Shown in pieces: positions 46,869-57,407 of a stretch of DNA of 64,000 nucleotides. The notes under the pieces were generated by a model. It had not been told where the DNA came from and ran no database searches. It saw only the letters and a list, made by a program, of their open reading frames with translations. This stretch comes from Kastovskya adunca ATA6-11-RM4. Its GTDB lineage: Bacteria; Cyanobacteriota; Cyanobacteriia; Cyanobacteriales; Coleofasciculaceae. Within the stretch, counting starts at the first letter, position 1. The number at the start of each line of letters is the position of its first letter. The DNA lies in contig JAHHHJ010000017.1 in the NCBI GenBank assembly GCA_019359445.1, positions 43,640 to 107,639 of the forward strand, in the 5' to 3' direction. Both the position numbers and the translations under genes were made by a program.

Positions 46869-49800
46869 TCACCACGTCTCATCGCCATCATCTTTGCCGT
46901 CTGACCCTGGCTGCAAATCGGTGTCTGGTTTTGCATAGGTTTCGAGAACCGCTGTATCCCCCTCATACTGGTCACTTTCCCAGTTGTCCTCCGGAAAGTC
47001 AGGTTCCCCCTCAGCACTCTCGATTAGGTACACCGTATCTTCTTCCACCTCGTCTTCCTCCAGAATCTCTGTCTCTTTCTGGGAGGTGAGGGATTCGCTA
47101 TAAGCCTGATAAGCATCCAGGGAAAATATCGCCCCATTTCTTGTTGCCATCAGGTTGCTATCCTCATCAAGCTGGGCTTGAAACAAGCAAGCATTGCGAA
47201 GATTTACCGCCGTGAGATTAGCACCTGTGAGGTTAGCGCCGGACAAGTCAGCCCCTTCCAACTTAGCTCCAGTGAGGTTGGCACCCGACAAGTTAGCTCC
47301 GGTCAAATTTGCCCAGGAAAAATCGGCTTTTTGTAGATTGGCGGCGACAAGGTTAGTGCCAATAAGTTCCGCCGCCGAAAAATCCGCTTGAGATAAATTT
47401 GCTTCAGCCAGCATCGCCCGGTTTAGACAAGCTTCTGCTAGTTGTACGCCGCTCAAGCTTGCCCTTGCCCGTTGCCAAAAAGCAGTGGGTGAGAGCGCAC
47501 TCGTGCGTCCAATAAACGTCAGCAACTGGTCAGCCTCAAACTTATGGGGAATCTTGGGATCGCCACAAGGCCAAAAAGGCACTTGAGCGGCGCGTGCGCC
47601 TGCACAGAGCAACAAAAACACATTCAGTCCGACGGCGGCATCTATTTGCAGAACGTTCAAGGAGTTGGAACGAGACTGCAACTGAGCATAGGCGTCATGA
47701 GCAACACCCTCATCTACCCACCGTCCTCGACAGTAGGCGCGGTAGAAGCGATAGAGGCGTCCAAAGAGGACTCGAAAGGAAAACTCATCAGCATTGCGCC
47801 GTTCTTCCCGCCGGAGACGCTCAACAACGAGGGCTTTCATCTGTGGTGATAACAAACCGTATCCCAATACTTGGTAAAGATTTTGAGCAACACTCAGGGG
47901 AGATTCCAGGATAAAGCTGACTTCACCGTAGCGGTCTTGAACTTGTTGGGTTAAGGTTTTGAGTTGGGCAGCCAGTGCTTCTGCACCGAGATATTCTCCT
48001 AAGTTGGGGTGGGAAAATTCCAGGCTCAGAGGTGGGGATTGGGTCGGTGAAGAAGTACGAAAAAAGAACGCTGGCAGCCTGTCGGGGGAAGTGGGTGGGT
48101 TTAATGGGGCTTGGTGTTGACCCGTTTGAATAATGGTCAGTGCTGCGGCTTGCATCTGAGATCGCACTTGTTGGGAGTGGTGACCTTGGAGGAGGTTTGC
48201 CACTGCCTCAGTGCTACGGCAGGCGTGAGCGAGTCCTTCACGGGCTAACTCTGGCAAAAGACTATTTGCCGCCACAGGTTCTCCCAACAGCCAATGGCAG
48301 ATCCGGTCGTAAATTTCAAACTTCATTTGGGGTAATTCCAGCCGAAAGACGCTGTCATCAAGCAGAGCATCCCGATGTAAGATGCCCAAGAGATAAAGCA
48401 TCAAAGGTTGACTGACCAGGGTTGCCAGTTCCTTGACTTCGGGACGACGATGAAATACTCCTGCGTCTTTGAGAAAGGAAAAGTAGGTTTGGGCGATAGA
48501 TTTTGATTGCAGTTTTGCCCACTGCTGAAACCATTGCCGGAACTCCTGTTGATGCATGGGAGCGATCGCCAAGCGTTTGAGGGGGAAAGCATGGCGGGTT
48601 CCCAGAGCAGAAAGTGGTAAAGGGATACCTTGGCGGTACTTGCTCATCAAACTATCTAAGGTTGAGGAGCGGCTAGTTAGAAAAATTTTGTGACGCGGTA
48701 GATCATCGACATCTTTATCTGCCTCATGAAACCGCGTCAGTTGATCCATAAACGTCCACAGTTGACGCTCGGTTTGGGGAGAATCAGACAGTTCATCCAA
48801 ACCATCAATAATCAACAGTGCAGGGGGATGAGTTGAGGAGAGCCAGCCATCGGCATGGGTAAAGCTGCCTAAAGAAAAGGCACTGTCTAGCGTCTGCTCT
48901 AAAGTTTGCCCTAAAGTGGCATGGCGCAGTTGAATTAAGATCGGCATCCAGTTGGGATAAAACTCCGTCGCGGCGTGAGATGCCCAGAGCTGGCAAAAAC
49001 TGGTCTTCCCAGAACCTGGCTCCCCTTCGATGATGGCAATAGTGCTTTTGTCTGCTAGTTGCGCGATCGCCCAGTCCATTAAATCAATGGGGGGTTGGAG
49101 TACAGGGGATGAGGCAATATCATTTCCCCGTCCTAATGACATTCCGCCTCCCAATCCTCCATTTTGATTCCCAAACGTCAGAGGATTACCTTTGAGGGGA
49201 ACATGAATATCTTTTAAGGCAAAGGGTTCGGCAAATAAAGGCTCGCTGAGACTGATTAAGAGGCTGGCTCGGTAATGCTCTCGGCTCAAATTTAAAGAGA
49301 GTGTTGCCGGAAACGATTCGGTGTCTTCTAGCTGGTTTTTTGGAGGGCTAGAGTCTTCTCTAACGTCAGTGACATTTCCTAAGCGGACAAACTTTTGCAG
49401 TTGGACAAGCGGCATCGCGTTTTCAGCAATCACCGCCAGCAGATGACCGGGCAATCCGTGGCTGAGGCGTTGCGTCAGCAGTCTGGCTTCGGTTTCCTCT
49501 GCGCCATTGGCAACAAACCAGGCGACACAGGCATTGTTCATCTGCTGAACAAAAAATGACTCTGCCACCGCCGAGAGGGCTTGTTCGGCTTGGCTATCAC
49601 TCAGCCGTCCAGGGCGTAAGGTTTTGAGCAGTGCCTGGAGTTGGGGATCACTGAGGGGTTGGTCAGTTTGGGAGCCAAAGGGGACATGGGCGCGATTGAG
49701 CCAAGGGCGGCTGAGTTGCGACTCTTGCTCTAGAATGACTTGCAAGGCTCTTAGGTAGGCGGCTTGCAAGGCAAGCCAGGTTCCTTCGTTGCGTCGGAGG

Positions 49801-50051
49801 GGCTTTTTCCGGTTGAGGATGCGGATTAGAGCAACGGTTAGCTCGACAATCGGTTCTACAACTTGCCAAGCGCTATCAAGGGGGAGTTCTAGGACATCCG
49901 CCAGAGAACTAATTGCAAAGCAATTCAGGCTCTTGACTTCCATGTCCTGGGTAATGCGAAAGGCGACACCAGCCGCCAAGGCGCTTGGAGGTTTGAGTTG
50001 GGTAAGTTCAATCTGGCGCTCTGCCAACCAATGTCGGAGACTTAGGCTCAT
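46869..50051 (-). CDS. NACHT NTPase with pentapeptide repeats
   Basis: A 1060-residue STAND-like protein. The N-terminal ~310 residues are helical and unassigned. The NACHT module follows: Walker [12 protein letters not shown] (about 344), Walker [13 protein letters not shown] (about 415) and the sensor region KIFLTSRSS (about 460). A winged-helix/helical stretch leads to pentapeptide repeats at ~864-957 (A-N/D-L/F-x-x, e.g. [21 protein letters not shown]) and an acidic tail of ~90 residues. NACHT proteins act as signal-triggered switches, some in antiphage defence; a role here is inference. Divergent from 50244 with a 192-base gap. Confidence 0.85.
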   Translation of the reverse strand: MSLSLRHWLAERQIELTQLKPPSALAAGVAFRITQDMEVKSLNCFAISSLADVLELPLDSAWQVVEPIVELTVALIRILNRKKPLRRNEGTWLALQAAYLRALQVILEQESQLSRPWLNRAHVPFGSQTDQPLSDPQLQALLKTLRPGRLSDSQAEQALSAVAESFFVQQMNNACVAWFVANGAEETEARLLTQRLSHGLPGHLLAVIAENAMPLVQLQKFVRLGNVTDVREDSSPPKNQLEDTESFPATLSLNLSREHYRASLLISLSEPLFAEPFALKDIHVPLKGNPLTFGNQNGGLGGGMSLGRGNDIASSPVLQPPIDLMDWAIAQLADKSTIAIIEGEPGSGKTSFCQLWASHAATEFYPNWMPILIQLRHATLGQTLEQTLDSAFSLGSFTHADGWLSSTHPPALLIIDGLDELSDSPQTERQLWTFMDQLTRFHEADKDVDDLPRHKIFLTSRSSTLDSLMSKYRQGIPLPLSALGTRHAFPLKRLAIAPMHQQEFRQWFQQWAKLQSKSIAQTYFSFLKDAGVFHRRPEVKELATLVSQPLMLYLLGILHRDALLDDSVFRLELPQMKFEIYDRICHWLLGEPVAANSLLPELAREGLAHACRSTEAVANLLQGHHSQQVRSQMQAAALTIIQTGQHQAPLNPPTSPDRLPAFFFRTSSPTQSPPLSLEFSHPNLGEYLGAEALAAQLKTLTQQVQDRYGEVSFILESPLSVAQNLYQVLGYGLLSPQMKALVVERLRREERRNADEFSFRVLFGRLYRFYRAYCRGRWVDEGVAHDAYAQLQSRSNSLNVLQIDAAVGLNVFLLLCAGARAAQVPFWPCGDPKIPHKFEADQLLTFIGRTSALSPTAFWQRARASLSGVQLAEACLNRAMLAEANLSQADFSAAELIGTNLVAANLQKADFSWANLTGANLSGANLTGAKLEGADLSGANLTGANLTAVNLRNACLFQAQLDEDSNLMATRNGAIFSLDAYQAYSESLTSQKETEILEEDEVEEDTVYLIESAEGEPDFPEDNWESDQYEGDTAVLETYAKPDTDLQPGSDGKDDGDETW

Positions 50052-50243
50052 GCCACCTCAAATACTGCAAAATTTTTCAAGCCGTCTTATTTTTCTTTTT
50101 TAAACCTATACAATGAGTGCGAATCATCGCATCTTTATACCCTGGTAATCTGCCCGCGCGGCAATAAGACTTGTATCAGCGTAGTCGAACCCATTCGTTC
50201 ATTCAGCTTTCTACCTCAGAAATCAGGGAGCGAGCCTGTATCC

Positions 50244-52088
50244 GTGACAAAAAAAGAGTTGCATCAATTTCGTTTGAAAGGGCTAACCTCGTCTCGCCTC
50301 GGACGAGGACGTAAGCGAATTGTCAGAGTCGTTGTCGATCCCCATGCCTCAACGCCTGAAGCTAAGAGGGTAGGTTGGCAACTAGAGCAGATCCCTGCTG
50401 GTTCCCGATCGCCGCGAGGTAAACGGAGCCGACGCTGGCAGTTGTCTTTATTATGGCTGAGTGTCATGTTCTTTTTGGGAATGACGGGAACAGCGGGGAT
50501 CTTACTGCTGACCCGGTTGCCTCCCTTGCCCAACTGCCAGAACCTTCCGCCCTTGGCAGCGGATGGCGATCGCCTCTACTGTGCCCAAGTGGCGGCTCAA
50601 TCGGGAAAGCTAGAGCAGCTCGTTGCGGCGATGAACTCGGTCGGGCGCTGGCCGGAAAATCATGCCCTCTACCCCGAAGCCCAGCGGCTGATGGAGCAAT
50701 GGTCTCAGGCAATTTTGGACAGGGCACAGCAAAAAATTAACCAAGGGGATCTATCGGGGGCTTTGGCAATTGGGAGCCAGATTCCTGTCAGTAGTCCTTT
50801 GTATCCCAAGGCTCAAAGTGCGATCGCTTCTTGGAAAGAGTCTTGGCAACGGGGTGAAACGATTACTGCCAATTTTAGAGAGGCGCTGAAAGTCCAGAAC
50901 TGGCCACTAGCAAATCAGCAAGTTCTGGCACTTGCCCAGATCGATCAAGAATACTGGAGTTCCCCCGCTCGACAAGATCTGCTGCTGCGACAGTTAGCCG
51001 TGGAAAAAGAAGCTTGGGGGCAATTAGAATCAGCGCGGGAGTTGGCTAAGTCCAATAGCTTGAATAATATTGTTGAAGCGATCGCCCTAGCGGGGAAAGT
51101 ACAGTCAGATAGCTTTGTCAAAGCCCAAGCACAAGCCGAGCAGAATCGCTGGAGCCGCACCTTAGTGCAAATTGCCCAACAGCACTGGCAAAGGCAAGAC
51201 TATAACGGCGTAGTGACAATTGCCGAGAAAGTGCCAGTCAATACAGCCGCCTTCAGCGAAGCTCAGGCGTTGATGCGCTTAGGTCAGGCAGCCAAGGCGA
51301 CGACGAAGGATAATCTTTTAGGCTTTATTGACGCCATGGCTGTCACCCGCCAGATTCCAGAAAGTAGCCCTCTGCATCAACAAGCCCAAACAGCCCAGTC
51401 CAATTGGCAGAAACAGTTGCAAGACCGAGTGCAGTTGCAATTTGCCGAAGCGATCGCTGGGGTTGACCAAAAAAACGCCCTCCAACTAGCGATTGACCAA
51501 GCGCTTCTAGTTACCCCAGAACGCCCCCAACGCCAGCAAGCCCAAACCTTGATTGCCGAGTGGCGTCAGAAGATTGGACGAATCAACGACCGCGCTACCT
51601 TGATCGGAGCGCGACAGATTGCTAATCAGGGGACGATGGAGCAACTGAAAGCCGCCATTGAGCTGGCTAGTCAGATTCAACTCGGTCAGCCTTTACGTAT
51701 AGAAGCCCAAACAGCGATCGCCCAATGGAATAAGCAAATTCAAGTTTTTGAAGACCAACCGATTCTGGATTTAGCCCGCACCTTTGCCCAGCAACAGGAT
51801 CTGATTGCTGCCATTCAAGCGGCGCAACAAATTCGTCCCGGACGACCGCTCTATAGCGAAGCCCAAACGATAGTGGAAGATTGGATTGCCCAAGTCCAAG
51901 CTGCTGAAGACCGTCCCGTTCTGGAAGCTGCCCTTGCCCTAGCTGCCCAAGGACGCCTAGAAGCGGCAATTATTACCGCCTCGCAAATCGCCAACGGTCG
52001 CCCCTTGTACGGACAAGCCCAAACCGCGATCGCTCAGTGGCGATCGCAACTCCAAGCCATACAACCAGTATTACCCGAAGCACAGTAG
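50244..52088 (+). CDS. Membrane-anchored protein of 52-residue repeats
   Basis: A 614-residue protein starting at GTG 50244. A basic cytosolic N-terminus (~70 residues) precedes one membrane helix (LSLLWLSVMFFLGMTGTAGILLL, split in writing), then a long Ala/Gln-rich region of repeats. In the last third the repeat is exactly 52 residues: QIQLGQPLRIEAQTAIAQW, QIRPGRPLYSEAQTIVEDW, QIANGRPLYGQAQTAIAQW; earlier copies are looser. The region is likely periplasmic and alpha-helical. It is divergent from the NACHT gene. The family is not recognised beyond cyanobacterial membrane proteins of this type. Confidence 0.78.
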   Translation: MTKKELHQFRLKGLTSSRLGRGRKRIVRVVVDPHASTPEAKRVGWQLEQIPAGSRSPRGKRSRRWQLSLLWLSVMFFLGMTGTAGILLLTRLPPLPNCQNLPPLAADGDRLYCAQVAAQSGKLEQLVAAMNSVGRWPENHALYPEAQRLMEQWSQAILDRAQQKINQGDLSGALAIGSQIPVSSPLYPKAQSAIASWKESWQRGETITANFREALKVQNWPLANQQVLALAQIDQEYWSSPARQDLLLRQLAVEKEAWGQLESARELAKSNSLNNIVEAIALAGKVQSDSFVKAQAQAEQNRWSRTLVQIAQQHWQRQDYNGVVTIAEKVPVNTAAFSEAQALMRLGQAAKATTKDNLLGFIDAMAVTRQIPESSPLHQQAQTAQSNWQKQLQDRVQLQFAEAIAGVDQKNALQLAIDQALLVTPERPQRQQAQTLIAEWRQKIGRINDRATLIGARQIANQGTMEQLKAAIELASQIQLGQPLRIEAQTAIAQWNKQIQVFEDQPILDLARTFAQQQDLIAAIQAAQQIRPGRPLYSEAQTIVEDWIAQVQAAEDRPVLEAALALAAQGRLEAAIITASQIANGRPLYGQAQTAIAQWRSQLQAIQPVLPEAQ

Positions 52089-52114
52089 CAGCATTTTTGA
52101 CAAATTCTTAACAA

Positions 52115-52603
52115 TTATTTATCAAATGCAAAACGACCGTTCACCTTCTCTCCCTTAATATCTGTCTGCATCACAACTTTATATTCCCCCGCCGCTTGCT
52201 CAGGCAAAAAAGCCGTGTAGTGCTTGCCCTGAGCGTCATAGGTAAAGTCAAGGTTCTTTTGTTCGCCATTGGGCAGTTGAATTTGACTCGTTACCTTGGC
52301 ATCAGGAATTGCCTCGTGGCTGTCTCCAGTTTGGAGATAAAAATCTAGGTGAGTTCCCCCTGATTCTACTAAGGGGACAAATTCCAAATGATAGGAACCC
52401 GTCTCAATGACTTGCCCTCCTTGAGAGGGGTGGGAATCGTTATTAGCCTGGGGTGCTGTATCAGAGGCAACACTTGGGCTTGATTGTATGGCAGGGGCAG
52501 GATTTTCTGCTGTATTTGTCTCTGGTGTTGTTTGCCCACAGGCAGCTAAAAATAGTAATCCCAGGCTACTAAAAAGAACTAAGTTTGTTGTCAACAACTT
52601 CAT
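52115..52603 (-). CDS. copC: Periplasmic lipoprotein of the copper exporter locus (CopC-like position)
   Basis: About 162 residues from ATG 52603, with a lipobox LAAC (Cys22). The mature part is a Ser/Asn-rich linker (25-70) then a beta-rich domain (GSYHLEFVPLVESGGTHLDFYLQ, IQLPNGEQKNLDFTYDAQGKHY). It sits 117 bases downstream of copA on the same strand. In Synechocystis copBAC the third gene is a small protein of unknown role, so copC is assigned by position; it is not the PcoC/CopC fold. It probably assists copper export at the membrane. Confidence 0.6.
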   Translation of the reverse strand: MKLLTTNLVLFSSLGLLFLAACGQTTPETNTAENPAPAIQSSPSVASDTAPQANNDSHPSQGGQVIETGSYHLEFVPLVESGGTHLDFYLQTGDSHEAIPDAKVTSQIQLPNGEQKNLDFTYDAQGKHYTAFLPEQAAGEYKVVMQTDIKGEKVNGRFAFDK

Positions 52604-52720
52604 TGAATTTACTCCACAAATTGATAAGATTGATAAGTAGGTAGACATTGAAAACTCTAAAACGTCTTACTTTTGATCTCCCTATTTAAGGCAGGAAAGA
52701 CTTTAATTTTTAGCGTAAAT

Positions 52721-55700
52721 TTATCCTCCTTTTTGCATTGCTGTATTTGGGGAATGAGGAGCGACGGTGGAGATAGGTTCAGGAGCGATCGCCTGTGGCA
52801 CCAGGAACCGCCCAAACTGAGCATATAAAGCGGGTAATACCAGCAGAGTCAAGGCTGTAGAACTAAATAACCCTCCTAGTACCACCACCGCTAGTGGCTG
52901 TAGGATTTCTTTGCCCGCCCCCGTACCCAGCGCCAAGGGCACCATACCGAGGGCGGAAGTTAACGCCGTCATCAGAATGGCGTTGAGTCGCTCCATCGAA
53001 CCCTGAAACAGCACTTGTTTTAAGGGTATCCCCTGCGCCATTTTGTGGTTGTAGTTATCCACCAGTAGTAAGCCATTGCGCGTCGCGACACCGAACAGGG
53101 TGATAAATCCCACCATTGAGGCGACAGAGAGAACGCCACCGCCAAGGGCAACCGAAAAGATGCCACCCGCGATCGCTAAGGGAAGATTCAGCATAATCAT
53201 CAGCGTGGCGGAGAAAGACTTGACGGCAAAGTACATCAAGACGGCAATGACAATTAGTGCCAGGGTGCCGTAGAGCAGCAAATTTTGGGAAGCTCGTTCT
53301 TCCGACTCAAACTGACCGCCGTATTGGATAAAGTAGCCAGTCGGTAACTGTACCTGTTGCTTAACGGTGGTTTGAATATCCCTCACAACCGAGCCTAAAT
53401 CTCGCTCCGCGACGTTAGCAGAGACAACAATCAAGCGGGAGACGTTCTCGCGGTTGATCGTATTGGGCCCCGTACCGTAGTTGATGCTAGCGACTTGAGC
53501 TAGGGGGATTTTCGTGCCTGTGGGAGTGTCAACTAACAGATTGCGGATGGTGTCAAGGTTGCTGCGAGAGGCTTCCGGTAGCCACACCACCAAGTCAAAT
53601 AGCTGTTGTTCCTCCAGCACTTGCGAGACAACACGACCATTGAGGGCAGTTTCGATTAGGGTGGAAAGTTGACCAACCGTTAGTCCGTAACGAGCCGCCG
53701 CCGCCCTATCTAGTTGAATTTGGACTTGTTGGACGGGGACTTGCGGTTCGAGTTGCAAGTCTACGACACCGGGAATTGATTGCATGGCATCGCGGACTTG
53801 AGCGCCGATGGTGCGGAGTTCTGAGAGGTCGGAACCAAAAATTTTAACCGCGATCGCACTTCTGACTCCCGATAGCACTTCATCCATCCGGTGCGAGATG
53901 AATCCGCCAATATTCGGCGCTACCCCTGGTAATTTGTCAAATTCTTCCCGTAACTTCTCAATACTGCCGCTGCGGTCTTCCATCCCCTCCTGACTCAGCT
54001 CTATATCCAAGTGTCCCAAGGTCACATCCCCCGCATCCGCATCTCCTGGCGCACGTCCTGAACGTAACTGCACCGTTTCAAAGCGGGGATCGTCTTTGAG
54101 GGCTTCTTGAATAGCTGCCCCGGCGCGGTTTGTCATTTCCAGAGAAACACCAGGGTAGAGGTTGATGGCATTAACAAGCGATCGCTCTTGAAACTCTGGT
54201 AAAAACACCCGTCCCAATGAGCTAAACACAATCAGCGACGCCACAAAAGCCGCAACCGCTATAACTAAAACCATCTTGGGAGCATGAAGAGAAAACCGAA
54301 TAAACGGTCGATACAACTTCTGAGAAAACCGCGCCACCCAAGTTTCCTCCTCTGGTAGCTGCCTAGACGCTAACAAAAAGGCACATAACGCTGGACTGAG
54401 GGTGAGGGCAACAAAGGTAGAAGCAAAAATTGAAAGCAGATAGGCTACCCCCATGGGGGCAAAAATTCGCCCTTCTACGCCAGTTAGGGTGAAAATTGGG
54501 GCGAAAATGACAGCAATAATCACGGTGGAAAACAACACACTTACCCGCACTTCCACCGAGGTGTCATAGACAACCTGCAAGGGCGATATCGGATTTCCGG
54601 CTAGCTGGTTTTTCCGCAAACCCCGGTAACAGTTCTCCATATCTACGATGGAGTCATCCACTACCGAACCAATGGCAACGGCTAACCCTCCCAAGGTCAT
54701 CGTATTAATCCCCAGACCAAACAGATTCATCAACATCAAGCCAATCAGTAGCGACAGGGGAATCGCACTGAGGGTGATAACGGCGGTGCGCCAGTTCATC
54801 AAAAATAGCAGCAGAATAATCGAGACGATGATGATGCCATCTCGTAAAGAATCTCTGACATTTTTAATCGAGGCATCGATAAAATCGGATTGGCGGAAGC
54901 TGACGGTCACTTTTACATCAGCAGGCAAACCCGCTTGTAGTTCCTCCATCGCCGCTTCTACGGCTTTAGTAACAGTCGGAGTATCCGCCATTGGCTGCTT
55001 ATTGACCATGAGCGCGATCGCTCTTTGACCATCGAGACTTGCATCTCCCCGCTTCAACGCCGCACCAATACGCACATCCGCCACATCTCGCAACAGCACG
55101 GGCGTGCCGTGGCGTGCCGTCACCACTGATTGCTCTAACTCCTCAATCGACTCAACTCTGCCAATACCGCGAATTAACAATTCTTTGTCTGGCGTCGTCA
55201 AAAAGCCTCCGGCGGCGTTGGTATTGGCACCTTCTGCGGCTTCTGTAACCTCTGCCAAAGAGACATCAAAGGCTTTCAACTGGGCAGGGTCAACGAGTAC
55301 CTGGTACTGGCGAACATCACCCCCATAAGCAATTACCTGCGTCACGCCGGGTACAGCTAGCAAGCGATTGGTGATGTCGCGGTCAACCAAGCGCCGCACA
55401 TCCATTAGGGTAGTGCTGAGTCCTGAATTTCCCCTATTCCCTTGTTCTTCAATCGTGAAGGCGTACTGAATAATCGTACCGATGGGAGAAGAGATAGGAG
55501 AAATTTGCGGCGTTTCCACACCTTCAGGCAACCTGGATGTTGCTTGCTGTAAGCGTTCAGTGACTAGCTGACGCGCTTGATAAATATCGGTATCCCATCC
55601 GAAGACAACTTTCACTACCGACAATCCCACCGCTGAAGCAGAGCGCACCGTTGTTAATCCTGGGGTGCCGTTGATGGCGCTTTCGATGGGTAAGGTAACT

Positions 55701-55891
55701 AAGGATTCGACTTCTTCCGGGGCTAGTCCAGGGGCTTCCGTTTGAATCTCAACTTGGGGTGGGGCAAATTCGGGAAAGACATCCAAGGGCATTCGGGAGA
55801 CGGTAATGAATCCCCAAACGGTGACGATGATGGCACCGATGACGACTAGCCAGCGTTGGGCAATTGACCACTTCAGGATGGTATTGAGCAT
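52721..55891 (-). CDS. copA: Heavy-metal RND efflux pump, inner-membrane subunit (CopA/CusA-like)
   Basis: A 1056-residue HME-RND pump. The order is the first helix (LNTILKWSIAQRWLVVIGAI), a periplasmic porter domain, helices 2-6 with AIGSVVDDSIVDMENCYRG in helix 4 (proton-relay Asp residues, about 410), a second porter domain and helices 7-12. The helix-4 motif differs from CzcA/NrsA-type DFGLIVDGAVVMVEN, so copper/silver or a broader metal range is more likely than nickel or cobalt. It has its own CopR-type box (55947-55968), 55 bases before the start. It is separated from copB by 2.3 kb. Confidence 0.92.
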   Translation of the reverse strand: MLNTILKWSIAQRWLVVIGAIIVTVWGFITVSRMPLDVFPEFAPPQVEIQTEAPGLAPEEVESLVTLPIESAINGTPGLTTVRSASAVGLSVVKVVFGWDTDIYQARQLVTERLQQATSRLPEGVETPQISPISSPIGTIIQYAFTIEEQGNRGNSGLSTTLMDVRRLVDRDITNRLLAVPGVTQVIAYGGDVRQYQVLVDPAQLKAFDVSLAEVTEAAEGANTNAAGGFLTTPDKELLIRGIGRVESIEELEQSVVTARHGTPVLLRDVADVRIGAALKRGDASLDGQRAIALMVNKQPMADTPTVTKAVEAAMEELQAGLPADVKVTVSFRQSDFIDASIKNVRDSLRDGIIIVSIILLLFLMNWRTAVITLSAIPLSLLIGLMLMNLFGLGINTMTLGGLAVAIGSVVDDSIVDMENCYRGLRKNQLAGNPISPLQVVYDTSVEVRVSVLFSTVIIAVIFAPIFTLTGVEGRIFAPMGVAYLLSIFASTFVALTLSPALCAFLLASRQLPEEETWVARFSQKLYRPFIRFSLHAPKMVLVIAVAAFVASLIVFSSLGRVFLPEFQERSLVNAINLYPGVSLEMTNRAGAAIQEALKDDPRFETVQLRSGRAPGDADAGDVTLGHLDIELSQEGMEDRSGSIEKLREEFDKLPGVAPNIGGFISHRMDEVLSGVRSAIAVKIFGSDLSELRTIGAQVRDAMQSIPGVVDLQLEPQVPVQQVQIQLDRAAAARYGLTVGQLSTLIETALNGRVVSQVLEEQQLFDLVVWLPEASRSNLDTIRNLLVDTPTGTKIPLAQVASINYGTGPNTINRENVSRLIVVSANVAERDLGSVVRDIQTTVKQQVQLPTGYFIQYGGQFESEERASQNLLLYGTLALIVIAVLMYFAVKSFSATLMIMLNLPLAIAGGIFSVALGGGVLSVASMVGFITLFGVATRNGLLLVDNYNHKMAQGIPLKQVLFQGSMERLNAILMTALTSALGMVPLALGTGAGKEILQPLAVVVLGGLFSSTALTLLVLPALYAQFGRFLVPQAIAPEPISTVAPHSPNTAMQKGG

Positions 55892-56367
55892 TTATTCGGA
55901 TGTCACTGCTGAGAATCCCGTTCTCAGTAGAGATTGACACGAGAAAATGAAATGAGGATGAAATGAATTTTCTACCGATCCATCCTTCTCTGACGATTTA
56001 TGCCCAGTCAACAACCCATGCTTCATCCTTAACGGATAGAAGCGGGGCGTGATAAACGCCCTTGTTGATTAGACCTCAGCTAGAAATAGCTACGTTATTC
56101 TGTCGATGATGAAGATTTAAAGCATATCTGGTCAACTCGTCACGCACATATCATGTTTACGGGCAGTATCATTTTGATAAAAAACGATTGAGGAAAAAAC
56201 ACCCCTTGAGAGACTTACTCCATCCTAATTCCTGACCTTACCGACCAAAATTTCTCCGTTGCTATACAAACACTATAAAGAGGCGAGTTACTAACAAGTG
56301 GTAGCGATCGCACAATACCTCTCCCAGTAAACTACCCTAAACAAATATTCATTAAAATATACCCCGA
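55892..56367. other. Leader of copA and edge of the foreign insert
   Basis: This stretch of 476 bases has no gene. Near copA it holds the CopR-type box and a -10-like TGTCAAT (minus strand, 55939-55933). Further up it is A/T-rich, with a HIP1 octamer at about 56304. The border of the foreign-looking gene lies somewhere between 56310 and its end at 56368. No target duplication was seen by eye. Confidence 0.5.
55933..55968 (-). promoter_or_regulatory. CopR-type box and promoter of copA
   Basis: Read on the minus strand: TTTCAT, five bases, TTTCAT, seven bases, TGTCAAT, i.e. an 11-bp direct repeat placed where a -35 would be, followed by a -10-like hexamer. On the plus strand the repeats are ATGAAATGAGG (55947-55957) and ATGAAATGAAT (55958-55968). 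The spacing is identical to the copB box. Confidence 0.78.
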
Positions 56368-57207
56368 TCAGTTCCCACTCGAAACTGACCCCTCGGAGCG
56401 GTTGACTGAGAGCACCAACGGGGTGCTGACTCCGTGCTCCGAACTCACACTGGACAGGAACGCGGCCAGCCAACCCAGAGCATCCAATGACCACTCGACA
56501 AGGGTGCCGTGGAAAGTGGCATGGTGTTGCGCAGATCCGAGCCACAGTGGTGAGTCAGTGATGGCGGGTTGCAGTACCACAGCGTCGTCGTCCTTCAAGG
56601 AAAACGAGTCGCACACGAAGACATCCTGTCTGATCTCTTGCATTCGCTGGAACATTGCAGGTGCTACCGAACGAATGGACGAATCTTGTCCGCTGTCCAA
56701 CGTTACCCGCACCGAAGTGCTGAGGTGCGGATTACAGTCAACAAACCAACCGATCTCTCCGACAAGGGTTCCTACAGCATCAGGGTGCAATGGCGCGCCT
56801 GCCGACGCATTGAGGCTCTCCACAGGCAGCAAGACCTGAACTGCCTGTAGGCGCAGCGTACCGATACGTTCCACAACATCGTCCGCACAGGCGAGGAATG
56901 CCTGCACTGGCAACGGTCGACCCACGGGGATTGAGTCAATTGACACCTGAAACCACGCCGCACGTGGTGGCTGCGACCCGGAGACTAGGTCTTGCCCAGC
57001 ATCGTTCATCCCCCAAGTGCCGCCGACTCCGTTCTCCCTAGAATCAGCAAGCCACCCAAGTGCCGCCGACCTCGCGTAGAAGAGACTGTAGGCATCCGAT
57101 TCAGCAGTGACAGGGTCACGCCACGGGTGCAACGTCAGTTCGCCATACAGCGCTGCAAACATGGTACTGGTAGGTCTGATACCTATACTGGCAGGTCTGA
57201 TACTCAT
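56368..57207 (-). CDS. Unrecognised protein of foreign character between copB and copA
   Basis: About 279 residues from ATG 57207; in-frame ATGs at 57222 and 57162 are alternatives. The gene is G/C-rich with no HIP1 octamer, unlike its neighbours. The protein contains FYARSAALGWLADSRENGVGGTWG, RAAWFQVSIDSIPVGRPLPVQA and VVERIGTLRLQAVQVLLP; I do not recognise a family. A 21-base tandem duplication (57165-57182 and 57186-57203) repeats IRPASIG/IRPTSTM at the N-terminus, so the start may have shifted. Style and codon choice suggest transfer from a high-GC bacterium, which is inference. Confidence 0.65.
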   Translation of the reverse strand: MSIRPASIGIRPTSTMFAALYGELTLHPWRDPVTAESDAYSLFYARSAALGWLADSRENGVGGTWGMNDAGQDLVSGSQPPRAAWFQVSIDSIPVGRPLPVQAFLACADDVVERIGTLRLQAVQVLLPVESLNASAGAPLHPDAVGTLVGEIGWFVDCNPHLSTSVRVTLDSGQDSSIRSVAPAMFQRMQEIRQDVFVCDSFSLKDDDAVVLQPAITDSPLWLGSAQHHATFHGTLVEWSLDALGWLAAFLSSVSSEHGVSTPLVLSVNRSEGSVSSGN

Positions 57208-57407
57208 GTCATCCTCATACATCAGTGTCTACAGGAAATATTTCGACTTGCTGTGGTGAGCGTACGCGGGTCATCTCAGAATACATAGGCACTCGAGAAT
57301 ACTTCACTAGCTCTGTGACACTGCGGTTTTATATTAAACATTTGTGATGGGTAGCAAATAAGCGTCCGACCTTCCAAATCGTAGGTTGCGAGTTTTTGCT
57401 AAATTCT

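Noticed and set aside
47194..47391. Plus-strand frame with repeated [10 protein letters not shown] units
   Set aside because: It looks like a repeat protein but is the antisense of the pentapeptide repeats of the NACHT gene.
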